DNA from: Methylobacterium sp. SyP6R
GTDB lineage: Bacteria > Pseudomonadota > Alphaproteobacteria > Rhizobiales > Beijerinckiaceae
Length of the DNA stretch: 64,000 nucleotides
Direction: 5' to 3'
Assembly: GCF_019216885.1 (NCBI RefSeq)
Contig: NZ_JAAQRC020000001.1
Coordinates: forward strand, 4,312,001 to 4,376,000
The position numbers and the translations under genes were made by a program. Shown here one piece after another: positions 9,385-17,960 of the stretch. How positions within the stretch are numbered: the stretch's first letter is position 1; each line of letters begins with the position of its first letter. The notes under the pieces were generated by a model, which saw only the letters and a program-made list of their open reading frames with translations, ran no database searches and had not been told where the DNA came from.

Positions 9385-9456
9385 AGGTCTTGGTGTCAAA
9401 TCAAGTCTTGGTGCCAAGTCGGGTCTTGGTGCCAAGTCGGGTCTTGGTGCCAAGTC
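9385..9456. repeat. Four tandem 18 bp units with internal dyad
   Basis: Four head-to-tail 18-mers at 9385, 9403, 9421 and 9439. The last two are identical (GGGTCTTGGTGCCAAGTC), the second differs in the first two bases and the first in five. Each unit contains CTTGG-TG-CCAAG, a short inverted repeat. It sits between convergent genes. It could be a phased array of protein-binding sites or a slippage-expanded hairpin; no coding use is apparent. Confidence 0.85.
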
Positions 9457-9458
9457 TT

Positions 9459-9487
9459 GCCAACGGTCGGCGAGGCCGACCGTTGGC
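9459..9487 (+). terminator. Strong hairpin after the NitT/TauT-type importer operon
   Basis: A perfect 13 bp stem, GCCAACGGTCGGC and its complement, with a 3-base loop (GAG). It lies about 200 bases after the ATPase stop and directly after the tandem repeats. No T-tract follows, so it may act as a Rho-assisted terminator or mRNA stabiliser. Confidence 0.55.
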
Positions 9488-9539
9488 TCCATGCTCGCGC
9501 CGTCATCGATCCCGTGCCCGAGCGTCGCTCCGGCACGAT

Positions 9540-9563
9540 TCCGGATGTCGAGCGACATCCGGA
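9540..9563 (-). terminator. Hairpin downstream of the RTX protein gene
   Basis: An 11 bp perfect stem (TCCGGATGTCG with its complement) and a 2-base loop, 22 bases beyond the stop of the minus-strand RTX gene at 9586. Position suggests a terminator for that gene; a T-run is lacking. Confidence 0.5.
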
Positions 9564-9585
9564 GACCGGCGATCGGGTCTTCGGT

Positions 9586-12500
9586 TCAGACGAAGACGAA
9601 GTTGTCCTGGCTGAAGTTCTTGCCCGCGAGGTCCGACAGGGACGAGACGTCGCTGAAGCGGGCGATCGAAGCCGCTTCGTTCACATCCTGCACGTAGAGC
9701 AGATTGCCCGTCCCGACCGTCGTGTCGAAGTAGAGGATCAAGTCGCCGGTCTGCTCACCGGTGACCGCGGCCGCCGCGGCGGCGGCGGATGCGAAGCCCT
9801 GGTCGGTCAGAACCAGCACGCTCTCGCCTGTCGCTCCTGCCGCGGCGCCGGCGTAGAAGCTGTCGACCCGCGTGGAGGGGCCGCCCGACGCCTTGTTGAC
9901 GAAGTTCGCTCCGGACTGATCGGCGCCGAGTCCCGCGGCATCGAAGTTCAGGCGGTCGTCCGATGCCTGGAAATCGGCGATCACGGTGTAGCCCGGCAGG
10001 AGCGCGCCACCGCCGAGCGCCAGCGGGTTGGCGAACTTGAACTCGAAGATGTCGCGCCCGCTGCCTCCGGTCAGGGTGTCGAACCCGTCGCCCTGATAGA
10101 GGATGTCGTCCCCGTCACCGCCGCCGAGACTGTCGTCGGCAAAGTCGCCACGCAGAGCCATGCGTCCGTCGTCGCCGTAGAGGATGTCGTTGCCGTCTCC
10201 CCCGTCGAGACGATCGGCACCGGCCCCGCCGATGAGGGTGTCGTTGTCCTGCTCGCCGAGCAGCAGATCGTCGCCCGCATTGCCGAACAGCAGATCGGAA
10301 CCGAAGAAGCCGGTCACCGTGTCCGCACCGTCGCCGCCCGACACGACATCGTCGTCGACATCGCCGTAGAGCAGGTCGTTGCCCGCACCGCCATCCAGCG
10401 TGTCGCGTCCGGCAAATCCGTGGAGGACGTCGTCGCCGTCGCCGCCGAGGCCCAGATCGGCACCGTCGCCGCCGTCGAGGTAATCGTTGCCCTGGCCGCC
10501 GAACAGCACGTCGTCGCCGTCGCCACCCTCCACGATGTCGTTGCCGTCCCCTCCGTCGAGCCAATCGGCATCCTGCTCGCCGCTGACGAGGTCGTTGCCC
10601 TCGCCTCCGCGCAGGGTGTCGCGGCCGAAGAAGCCCCGCAGGGTATCGTCGCCCGACCCGCCGTCGACGACGTCGTTGCCGACGTCACCGAAGAGGATGT
10701 CTCCTCCCGCGAGCCCGAAGATCGTATCGTCGCCGCCGAATCCGTGAATGAAGTCGTCGAATTCTCCGCCGGTGAGCGAACTCGACGCGTCGGTATCGAG
10801 AATCGTCAGCGGCCGGTCGGTGTCGTCGTCCAGAATCGTCAGCACGGCGCTGCCGACGCCGATCGTCGACGGCTGGTTGACCGACACGATGCGCAGGCCG
10901 AAGGTTTCGTCGGCCTCGACCAGGCGGTCTCCCTGCACGGAGACCGTGACGGTCCGGGATGTCTCGCCGTCGGCGAAGCTGACTGAGACCGGGATGCCGG
11001 CGACATCCTCGGCATCGGCCGTGCCGAAGGCCGCGAGCGTGACGGTGGCGGCGCCGGAAGCGACGTCGCGCGAGACGGTGAACGAGACGTCGCGGGCTCC
11101 CGCGTCGCCCTCGGCCACCGATGCATCGCCGAGGCCGATCGAATAGATGGGGGCGGCGAGCACCTTCAGCAGCGTCTCGACCACCGTCGAGGCGTTCGAG
11201 GCCGTGAAGACGGCGCCGCCGGATTCCGCCGCGATCGTCCCGAAGGCGGCTGCCGTGCTCGGCTCGCTCCCGATGACGACGGTGTAGATCTGAACCGGCA
11301 CGACGCCGCTCGATGCCTCCGTTGATGGATCCGCGACGGAGAAGCTGGTCACGAACAGACCGGGCGCCATCGACCGGGTCACCGGTGAGGTGGGCACGTC
11401 CACGTTGAGGTTGCGAGCCAGGCGATAAACCTGGGCGGCCAGATCGACGTCCTTCGGAGGCGCATCGCCGAACAGGATGATCCGGCGCGCCGCCGCATCC
11501 GTGCGCCAGGTGCCGGCGCGTCCGTCGAGCGCGCGCAGCAGCCCGGCATTGACGGCCTCCGGAAAATCGCCGCCGCCACCGACGCTGATGCGGTTGATCG
11601 CGGCGATCGCCGCGCTCTTGCGGTCGTCCGGGTCGGGCTGCTCGGTGAACCGCAGAAAGGTCTCGGTCGCCGGATCGTTGTAGCCGACGACGGCGACCCG
11701 CGAGTTCAGCAGCCCGCGGCCGGGATCGAAGATGCCGTTGAGGATGGCCGCCGACTGCGCTTTGACCGCGTCGATGTCGTCGAACATGCTGCCCGTCGTG
11801 TCGATCACGAAGGCGACGTCCTGGCCGGGCCGGAGATTGACGGTCAGGTCGGAGAAGCGCGCGAACTCGACGTCCTTGAGAGTATCGACGCCATCCCTGC
11901 CGGTTTTGGAGTCGGAAATCACGACCGATCCGTCGGTCATGTATTCGATGTCATAATCGCTATAGGCGCCTGCATATAGGGAGGTGTCGCTCCCAGATCC
12001 GCCCTCGATGGTATCGTCTCCTTCTCCGCCGACGATCAGATCGTTTCCTCCGCCGCCCCGGAGCTTGTCGGAACCCGAAAATCCTTCGATGGAATCATTG
12101 CCTGTGCCGGCCAAGATATCATCAGAGGCGACCTCGCGGCCAATATAATAAGTTGCTTGGTTATGGTGACTCGAAGAAACTGATGCGAAATCTGTGACGG
12201 GCCCATCCGTATCGACAAAGACGACGTTCGAATCGGGGGTCATCTCGGAGAAGAATTTTGATTTTATGATAATTTCAAGTGCATCTACGTAATTGTTTTT
12301 ATCGTGCGGCTCTGTGCGGGGAAATCCTGGGAAAGAATACGTATCGTCATACCATAACGTATTATCAGCAGTCGATGAAAATTCGTTACTGGATAAGGGG
12401 CTGCTCAACCGCGGCAATATCTTGTATACGATGTCATTTTCAAATCCAATATTCAATATATTTTGACTGTCTGCAACCTTTGGGGTCGCAAATGTGATGT

Positions 12501-12975
12501 AGTCCGCCGCACTAAATGCGCCGCCATACCTATCGAATGATACATCTCTTAGGATATTTGCAGCGGCCGCGCCAAGACTGTGACCGGTAACAAATAGATG
12601 GTTAAATCCAGCCGTTGTGGCATAAGAAGAAACCGCATCTAAAAACGAATTATAGGCATTTATATAATTATTATTTCCAATGATATCTAAATATGTGACT
12701 GCATCAAATTTTTCGTCTGTTCCTCTAAAAGAAATTGTTAAATTGTCTCCTTTTTTAAAGACAGCGGCCGCTGGAAGTCCTAAAAATCCCAGGCCGGCCT
12801 CAAAATAATCACCAAAAGACCCGCTTAATACACCGGAAACAAAACCAACATCGCTTCCCCTTACGCGCGTCCATTTCTCACCTGGCTCACCTCCATCTGT
12901 ATATGCAGATCTCGCCAGTTTTGCCATCTCAGCGATTGTCTTAGGGTCTGCCGACAATCCCCCAAAATAGGGCAT
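9586..12975 (-). CDS. Large secreted RTX protein with lipase, VWA and Calx-beta domains
   Basis: Multidomain protein of 1129 residues, probably exported by a type I secretion system because it has no signal peptide but has glycine/aspartate-rich calcium-binding nonapeptides. Order: class 3 lipase-like alpha/beta hydrolase (about 1-240, GHSLG with Ser133 and RGTD at 85-88); a short RTX block (286-330); a VWA domain with MIDAS DTTGS at 392-396 and GGGGDFPEA near 470 (about 385-605); a Calx-beta module (about 612-718); a long RTX block (about 735-975, repeats like GGDGNDILYG); and a C-terminal cap. A ribosome site GGGAGAG precedes the ATG. The 5' part (about 12000-12975) is clearly AT-richer than the rest, which hints at a chimeric origin. 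No secretion genes are adjacent. Role unknown: secreted lipase, adhesin or toxin are all possible. Confidence 0.9.
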   Translation of the reverse strand: MPYFGGLSADPKTIAEMAKLARSAYTDGGEPGEKWTRVRGSDVGFVSGVLSGSFGDYFEAGLGFLGLPAAAVFKKGDNLTISFRGTDEKFDAVTYLDIIGNNNYINAYNSFLDAVSSYATTAGFNHLFVTGHSLGAAAANILRDVSFDRYGGAFSAADYITFATPKVADSQNILNIGFENDIVYKILPRLSSPLSSNEFSSTADNTLWYDDTYSFPGFPRTEPHDKNNYVDALEIIIKSKFFSEMTPDSNVVFVDTDGPVTDFASVSSSHHNQATYYIGREVASDDILAGTGNDSIEGFSGSDKLRGGGGNDLIVGGEGDDTIEGGSGSDTSLYAGAYSDYDIEYMTDGSVVISDSKTGRDGVDTLKDVEFARFSDLTVNLRPGQDVAFVIDTTGSMFDDIDAVKAQSAAILNGIFDPGRGLLNSRVAVVGYNDPATETFLRFTEQPDPDDRKSAAIAAINRISVGGGGDFPEAVNAGLLRALDGRAGTWRTDAAARRIILFGDAPPKDVDLAAQVYRLARNLNVDVPTSPVTRSMAPGLFVTSFSVADPSTEASSGVVPVQIYTVVIGSEPSTAAAFGTIAAESGGAVFTASNASTVVETLLKVLAAPIYSIGLGDASVAEGDAGARDVSFTVSRDVASGAATVTLAAFGTADAEDVAGIPVSVSFADGETSRTVTVSVQGDRLVEADETFGLRIVSVNQPSTIGVGSAVLTILDDDTDRPLTILDTDASSSLTGGEFDDFIHGFGGDDTIFGLAGGDILFGDVGNDVVDGGSGDDTLRGFFGRDTLRGGEGNDLVSGEQDADWLDGGDGNDIVEGGDGDDVLFGGQGNDYLDGGDGADLGLGGDGDDVLHGFAGRDTLDGGAGNDLLYGDVDDDVVSGGDGADTVTGFFGSDLLFGNAGDDLLLGEQDNDTLIGGAGADRLDGGDGNDILYGDDGRMALRGDFADDSLGGGDGDDILYQGDGFDTLTGGSGRDIFEFKFANPLALGGGALLPGYTVIADFQASDDRLNFDAAGLGADQSGANFVNKASGGPSTRVDSFYAGAAAGATGESVLVLTDQGFASAAAAAAAVTGEQTGDLILYFDTTVGTGNLLYVQDVNEAASIARFSDVSSLSDLAGKNFSQDNFVFV

Positions 12976-13410
12976 TTTTCTCTCCCTTGATGCTGAATTG
13001 GTCGCTTGTGTGAAATTTTGTCACGATACTGTTTCTGGATATCAGCGGAGGAGCTCACTTGCAAGTCCAGGCGAGAATGCTGGCAAGTTGCACCAATAAT
13101 GACGACCAAAACATATGCATTGTTATCGTCGAGACTTTTCAAAGAACATTCAAATTTTCTAACTAAATTTGAAATAAAAATTTAAAGACGCGCTTATAAG
13201 ATACATGTAACAATTTATTTTAGATTTTTAATAGTAAAAAATAACATACACTTGTAACGCTTTCGGTTATTGCGGCGCCTACGAAAGACGCAAGGGCATG
13301 AGATTCGCCATCGGTATGCCTTTCGCTTTCAGGCAGTGGAACCGACACACGGGTTGCCGACATTTAGGCCTCTGAGGGGCGCGGCTACCGCTCGTTCGAC
13401 TCACGTCGAC
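12976..13410. promoter_or_regulatory. AT-rich upstream region of the RTX gene
   Basis: No gene is seen. The segment about 13120-13260 is very AT-rich for this window and likely holds the RTX promoter; I cannot name a consensus with confidence. The low GC continues from the 5' end of the RTX gene and stops near 13260, which marks an apparent boundary of foreign-looking DNA. Confidence 0.4.
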
Positions 13411-14775
13411 TCACCGCCGCAACCGGTTCCCCAGCACGAACCCGAACAGCCCCATCAGCACGATCCCAGTCCCGCCCTGCACCCCGACGAGCAGGTTGGT
13501 GACCCGGCCGACCGGCTTGATGCCGATCTCCGGCGGGTTCGCCGTCATCATGTTGAGGGCGCTGTAGCTCATGAGATCCAGGAGGTTGTAGGTCGCCGCC
13601 GTACCGCCCTCCGGGATCAGCCCGCCGGTGAGGCCGTAGAGCCCGCCGAAGACCGCGATCAGGATCGCGAAGGCGCGGAACAGCCGCGACAGGCTCTCGC
13701 CGTAATCGCACAGCCACTCGACGAAATGGTCGGCGAGCCAGCGATAGCCGTGGCGAAGGAATCCCTTGCGGTCGCGGGCGGCCTGAGCGGCGCGAAACAG
13801 CGCACCGGCATGGAGGCGGCCCATGCGGCGACGGCGACGATAGGCCCAGCCGGCCTCGTCGTGGCTGCCGATGCTCTGAAAATTCTGCTCGAGGGCGAGA
13901 TAGCTCGCCTTCGCCGCCTCGTACTCGCCGGCCAGCTCCTCGCCCACCGCCTCGCCGATCTGGGCGGCGCGAAAGCGGGTGCCGTTGAGCCAGGCGCCGG
14001 CGAAGCGCGCATGGCGAAGACTGCAGGAGGAGAGATCGAGCCGTACCAGGGTCGCGGCGGAGAGATCCGCACCCGAGAGATCGGCCCCGTCGAGCTTGGC
14101 GCCGGTGAGCACGGCGCTGCGCAGGCGCGAGCCGGTGAGCCGCGCCTTGGTCAGGCTCGCTCCCTCGAAATCGGCGTGCGTCAGGTTGGTATCCGTCAGG
14201 TTCACCTCGTCGAGGCGCGCCCCGCGGAACTTGGTGTAATCGGCATCGGCGCCGGTGAAGTCGGCGCCCCACAGGTCGGCGCCGGAAAAATCCGCGCCGT
14301 CGAGGAGGCTGCGGGGTAGGCGCGCGAAGCGTAAGGCGGCATCGCGAAAACTCGCATCTTCCAGCATCGCCTCGGTGAAATCGGCCTGGCCGCCGGCCAC
14401 CCCATTGAAGCGGGCGCCGCTGAGATCGGCCTTGCCGAAATCCGCCTCTTCGATCAGCGCGCCGGAAAAGTCCGCCGAGCGGGCGAGCGCGCCCGAGAGC
14501 CGCGCCCGCTTCAGGGTGGCGCCGGTGAGGTCGGCCTGTTCGAGGTCGCTGCCCGGGATCTCGGCGCGAGCGAGGTTCAGGCCCCGGCGCTCCGCATCCC
14601 ACCAGCCCGAGCCGTCGGCGAGCGGCGCGAGACGGTCGCGGCTCAGGTCGGCGTCGCGCAGGTCGAGGGGGCGGCCGTCCCGGCAAAAGGGGCGGCCGTC
14701 CTGGCTCGCGATCTCGGCGAGGAGCGCGTCGGTGCGCGGGTCGAGCGGGGGAATCGGCCGGGTCTCCACTCTCAC
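13411..14775 (-). CDS. Pentapeptide-repeat protein with C-terminal two-helix channel-like domain
   Basis: Product of 454 residues. Residues about 55-285 are pentapeptide repeats of the A(D/N)LxX type (for example LDGADLSGADLSAATL), which fold into a right-handed quadrilateral beta-helix. A basic linker (YRRRRRMGRLH) follows, then two hydrophobic helices (about 360-385 and 430-450) separated by a loop. The topology recalls two-helix ion channels, but the loop reads MMTANPPEIGIKP where a potassium filter would have TVGYGD. The start is GTG at 14775, overlapping the GntR stop as GTGA, so the two genes are translationally coupled. Function unknown; membrane-anchored scaffold or altered channel. 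Confidence 0.85.
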   Translation of the reverse strand: MRVETRPIPPLDPRTDALLAEIASQDGRPFCRDGRPLDLRDADLSRDRLAPLADGSGWWDAERRGLNLARAEIPGSDLEQADLTGATLKRARLSGALARSADFSGALIEEADFGKADLSGARFNGVAGGQADFTEAMLEDASFRDAALRFARLPRSLLDGADFSGADLWGADFTGADADYTKFRGARLDEVNLTDTNLTHADFEGASLTKARLTGSRLRSAVLTGAKLDGADLSGADLSAATLVRLDLSSCSLRHARFAGAWLNGTRFRAAQIGEAVGEELAGEYEAAKASYLALEQNFQSIGSHDEAGWAYRRRRRMGRLHAGALFRAAQAARDRKGFLRHGYRWLADHFVEWLCDYGESLSRLFRAFAILIAVFGGLYGLTGGLIPEGGTAATYNLLDLMSYSALNMMTANPPEIGIKPVGRVTNLLVGVQGGTGIVLMGLFGFVLGNRLRR

Positions 14776-15425
14776 ATTTCCTGGTGCAGGCGGATCCGCG
14801 CCTTGAACGCCGCCCGGATATGGGTCCGCGCCGCCGCCTCGGCACCGTCGCCGTCATGGGCGCGGATCCGCGCCACGATCGCCGCATGCTCGTCGATCAC
14901 GGCCGCAGCCCGCTCTCCTTGCGCAAGGGTCGTGCCGGAGAGGAGCACGAGGGAGAGCCGCATCGTCTCCAGCGTGCCCTGCAGGAAGCGGTTATGGGCG
15001 CAGGCGTGGATCTGGCGGTGGAACAGGCGGTTGGTGCGTGCCAGCGCCGCCGCATCGCCGAGAAGGCCCCGGTCGCGCTCGACCATCTCCTCCAGGATCT
15101 CGACCTCGATCGCGCTGGCATGGATGGCGGCGAGCCGCGCCGCCGTGCCCTCCAGCACCTCGCGCAGGTCGTAGAGCTCGGTCACTTGCGCGTAGTCGAG
15201 CCGTGCCACGCTGGCGCCGCGATGCGGCTCGTGCCGCACCAGCCCCTGCGCCTCCAGCCGCGCCAGGGCCTCGCGCACCGGCGTGCGGCTGATCGCGAAG
15301 CGCTCGGCCAGCTCCGCCTCGCGCAGGCGGCTCCCGGGGGGCAGCTCGCCCTCCTCGATGGCGCCGAGCAGGCGGTCAAAGGCGCCTTGGGCCCCGCGCG
15401 GCCCGCCCGATCCCCGCTCCGTCAT
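14772..15425 (-). CDS. GntR/FadR-type transcriptional regulator (FCD domain)
   Basis: DNA-binding regulator of 217 residues. The N-terminal winged helix-turn-helix shows LPPGSRLREAELAERFAISRTPVREALARLEAQGLV, and the C-terminal all-helical FCD ligand-binding domain contains the usual metal-site histidines in NRLFHRQIHACAHNRFL. The start MTERGSGG is chosen because a GGGGTGG-like ribosome site precedes it; the open frame extends into the divergent gene without support. It is divergent from a truncated tricarballylate-dehydrogenase-like gene, the usual arrangement for a local catabolic regulator. Confidence 0.88.
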   Translation of the reverse strand: MTERGSGGPRGAQGAFDRLLGAIEEGELPPGSRLREAELAERFAISRTPVREALARLEAQGLVRHEPHRGASVARLDYAQVTELYDLREVLEGTAARLAAIHASAIEVEILEEMVERDRGLLGDAAALARTNRLFHRQIHACAHNRFLQGTLETMRLSLVLLSGTTLAQGERAAAVIDEHAAIVARIRAHDGDGAEAAARTHIRAAFKARIRLHQEM

Positions 15426-15492
15426 TCCACCCCGTCCTCGACCTCGCCCGGGATGTGCGCGAGGGCGCTCGCCGCGACAAGCCGGCAATCTT

Positions 15493-15509
15493 GCATACAG
15501 TCGCATACA
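15493..15509. promoter_or_regulatory. Candidate GntR operator (direct repeat)
   Basis: Two GCATACA heptamers at 15493-15499 and 15503-15509, 10 bp apart, in the 112 bp between the divergent regulator and flavoprotein genes. FCD-type GntR proteins often bind short GTATAC-like sites between divergent genes. This is an inference from position and repetition. Confidence 0.4.
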
Positions 15510-15537
15510 ATAGCATAACGGATGCAGGAAGAACGCC

Positions 15538-16170
15538 ATGAACACCGGAAGGGACTTCGTCGTCGTCGGCTCCGGCAATGCCGCGATGAGCGCAGCCATC
15601 GCCGGGCGCGAGCAGGGACGCAGCGTCCTGGTGATCGAGAAGGCCGGGCGGGACCTCGCCGGCGGCAACACCGCCTACACGGCGGGCGCGATGCGCTTCG
15701 TCTATGACGGCGCCGAGGATCGGCTGCCGCGTCTCGGAGGCCCGGACGACCTGCGCTTGAGTCGCACCGATTTCGGCGCCTATCCGGCCGAGCGATTCGC
15801 CGCCGATCTCCTGGGCTTCAACGACGGCCGCCCCCGGAGCCGCGAGCAGCAGGCGCTGATCGCCGAGAGCGACGACGCCGTGCGCCGGCTCGCCTCGCGG
15901 GGGGTGAAGTTCGAGCCGATCTATGCCCGCCAGTCCTTCGAGAAGGACGGGCGCCACGTGTGCCGGGGCGGGCTGACCCTCGCGACCCGCGGAGGGGGCC
16001 ACGGGCTCGCCGAATCCGGGCGCGCCGCCTTTCGAGGCGTCCCCGGCCTCCATGCCTGCGGCGAGATGGTCGGCGGCGTGTTCTTAACCGGCCATCCAGG
16101 CGGCTCGGGCCTCACCTCCGGCGTGGTGTTCGGGCGGCGGGCCGGGAAGGGGGCGGCGCGGGTGGGGTGA
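15538..16170 (+). pseudogene. TcuA-like FAD dehydrogenase with in-frame internal deletion
   Basis: An open frame of 210 residues that reads as both ends of a FAD-dependent tricarballylate dehydrogenase. Residues 1-155 hold the dinucleotide motif VVGSGNAAMSAAIAGRE, the substrate-side GGNTAYTAGAMRF and the start of the catalytic domain. It then jumps near ATRGGGHGLAESGRAAF to the C-terminal FAD motif GVPGLHACGEMVGGVF and GGSGLTSGVVFGRRAG. Family members are about 450-490 residues, so roughly 250 are missing, including much of the catalytic domain. A plausible ribosome site (AGGAAGAA) precedes the ATG and there is no frameshift. The residual protein is unlikely to be an active enzyme. Its original partner was probably the GntR gene opposite. 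Confidence 0.75.
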
Positions 16171-16254
16171 ACGAGCGCTGGAGCCTTGCCCGACGGCACC
16201 GCCACGATGAATGACAGCGAGGTGCGTCCGCCAAGATCGGATTGTCCACTCGCG

Positions 16255-16369
16255 ACCTCATCCTGAGGTGCCGCAGCGTAGCGAAGGCCTCGAAGGAGGG
16301 CTCCAGAGAGCCCTGAGACTTCTGGAGCCCTCCTTCGAGGCTCGCTTCGCTCACACCTCAGGATGAGGT
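16255..16369. repeat. Family A intergenic palindrome, copy 3
   Basis: About 115 bp; the most symmetric copy. Outer arms CCTCATCCTGAGGTG and complement, inner arms CCTCGAAGGAGGGCTCCAGA and complement. It lies downstream of the truncated flavoprotein gene. The rest of 16171-16633 contains no gene; a 14 bp palindrome TCAACGATCGTTGA is at 16482-16495. Confidence 0.87.
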
Positions 16370-16580
16370 CGAGGGTGGGAAGAGTCGGAGCCGGCCGGGA
16401 ACGGGTCCCGCCATGGACCGTGTTGCAACGCCACCGGTCGGCGCTGCCGGTTTCGTCCTCCGGCGGCGCGGCGCTCTTATATCAACGATCGTTGAAAACG
16501 ACCGTTGGTTCCGTTCTCGAATTTTCGCCAAGACTTTGGTTTGGTGTCGAAAATCCGAGATGGGTCAACGGTCCCGTCGA

Positions 16581-16598
16581 TCTCGGGCTTGCCCGAGA
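16581..16598 (-). terminator. Hairpin after the DapA-family gene
   Basis: Perfect 8 bp stem TCTCGGGC / GCCCGAGA with a 2-base spacer, 35 bases past the stop of the aldolase gene on the minus strand. No T-tract; terminator role is inferred from position. Confidence 0.4.
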
Positions 16599-16633
16599 CC
16601 GAATCGATGCGTCAGCATCCTGGGCCGTCGGTA

Positions 16634-17530
16634 TTACGCCTCGTCGAGTTCGAGCGCTCGGATCACCTCCGCCACCCGCCCCCGCGCCTCGTCGCCGAGC
16701 GGCAGGATCGGCCGCGGCGGCACGGACTGGGTCAGGCCGAGGAGGTCGGCGCAGGCATACATGACCCGCAGGCTCGAATACTGCCGGAACAGAGCCCAGA
16801 GCGGTTCGAGCCGGGCATCGAGCCGGCGCGCCTCGGCGACGTCCCCCCGCCGCACGGCCCGGACGATCGCGACGGCGGCTTCCGGGAACATCCCGGCCAC
16901 CACGCTGTACCAGGCCTCCGCACCGGCGATCAGCGCCTCGGTCGCGGTCCAGTCGCCGCTATAGCCCAGCGAGAAGCCCGGCGGCACTGCCGCGCGCAAC
17001 GCCGCGAGGTGACCCGCCACCGCCTGCGGCTCCTGCCCCGGGCTCTTCACCGCGACGATTCCGGGCACCCGGCTCAGGCGGCCGATCAGCTCCGGGCCGA
17101 ACCGGAAATGGGTGGTCGAGGGATTGTCGTAGAGGCAGAGCGGCAGGCCGCTCTCCTGCGCCACCGTCGCGACATGCGCGAACACCTCGTCGTCGGTGAG
17201 CGGCGTGTAGGAGACCGCCGCGAGGAGGCCGGCCGCGGCCCCGGCCGCCCGGGCATCCTGGGCCAGCCGCAAAGCCTCGTCGGTCCGCAGCGCGCCGATT
17301 CCGGCCATCACCGGCACGCGGCCGGCCGCCTCGTCGAGCGCCGCCTCGAGCGCCCGGCGGCGCTCCTCTCGCGTGAGGTAGGGATAGGAGCCGGTGCTGC
17401 CGAGAAGGCCGATCGAATCGACCCCGCCTTCGCACAGCCGGGCGACGAGCCGGCGCAGGGCCGGGCCGTCGACGCGGCCCTCGGCATCGGCCGGCGTGAT
17501 CGGAAAGGCGGAGAGTCCGGTCAGATGCAT
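16634..17530 (-). CDS. DapA-family (class I aldolase/lyase) enzyme
   Basis: TIM-barrel enzyme of 298 residues in the dihydrodipicolinate synthase / N-acetylneuraminate lyase superfamily. The pyruvate-binding motif GSTGS is at 44-48 (LLGSTGSYPYL), the catalytic Tyr134 is in LCLYDNPS, and the Schiff-base Lys162 is in IVAVKSPG. True lysine-pathway DapA is usually GTTGE in the first motif, so this is more likely a sugar-acid or hydroxyproline-type aldolase or dehydratase; the substrate is unknown. It lies between two internally deleted genes, which suggests it survived decay of a larger catabolic cluster. Confidence 0.88.
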   Translation of the reverse strand: MHLTGLSAFPITPADAEGRVDGPALRRLVARLCEGGVDSIGLLGSTGSYPYLTREERRRALEAALDEAAGRVPVMAGIGALRTDEALRLAQDARAAGAAAGLLAAVSYTPLTDDEVFAHVATVAQESGLPLCLYDNPSTTHFRFGPELIGRLSRVPGIVAVKSPGQEPQAVAGHLAALRAAVPPGFSLGYSGDWTATEALIAGAEAWYSVVAGMFPEAAVAIVRAVRRGDVAEARRLDARLEPLWALFRQYSSLRVMYACADLLGLTQSVPPRPILPLGDEARGRVAEVIRALELDEA

Positions 17531-17557
17531 GGACGTCGTCCCTGGTTCGAGCGGGCG

Positions 17558-17716
17558 TCAGGCGGCGGGCCGCCGCGCGAGGGCGAGGCCGACCCCCAAG
17601 GCGATCATCGCGGCGCCCGAGGCCTCGCGCAGGCGGCGGACCGATGCGGGACCGGGCGTGACGGCGAGCACGAGGGCCGCCGCGCAGAAGAGGGCGAAGG
17701 AGGTCGGATCGGGCAT
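17558..17716 (-). pseudogene. LysE-family exporter remnant, internally deleted in frame
   Basis: A 52-codon frame. It opens MPDPTSFALFCAAALVLAVT followed by PGPA, which is the typical first helix of LysE/RhtB exporters. It then runs directly into RRLREASGAAMIALGVGLAL followed by ARR, the typical last helix. LysE proteins are about 200-210 residues, so about 150 residues are missing without loss of frame. It starts 186 bases upstream of the aldolase gene on the same strand and stops 27 bases before that gene. A two-helix product might be made but should not transport. Too short to be found by routine gene calling. Confidence 0.7.
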
Positions 17717-17960
17717 GACCGTCTCGGACAGACTGGGCGCCGGCTGGCACCCGGCAACGGGGCCAATAGCGGCGATCCGGCGGGTCTCCCACGGCCAGTT
17801 CCGTGCGATCGCGCTGGTCCAGTTGACGGGAACGGCGAGCGCCCGGCGAAAGCCGTCTCGTGTGACGCCCGAGGCCGCCGGCCTCAGCGGCGCCGCGGGC
17901 CCTGGACGAGCCGATCATGCAACCCGGCCGGCGCCCATGCGATACGGCATTTTTACCGCA

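Noticed and set aside
9385..9456. CRISPR array
   Set aside because: Units are directly adjacent with no spacers, and no cas genes are present.
17558..17716. Chance short frame before the aldolase gene
   Set aside because: Rejected as chance because both halves match the conserved first and last helices of LysE exporters in the right order; kept as a pseudogene.
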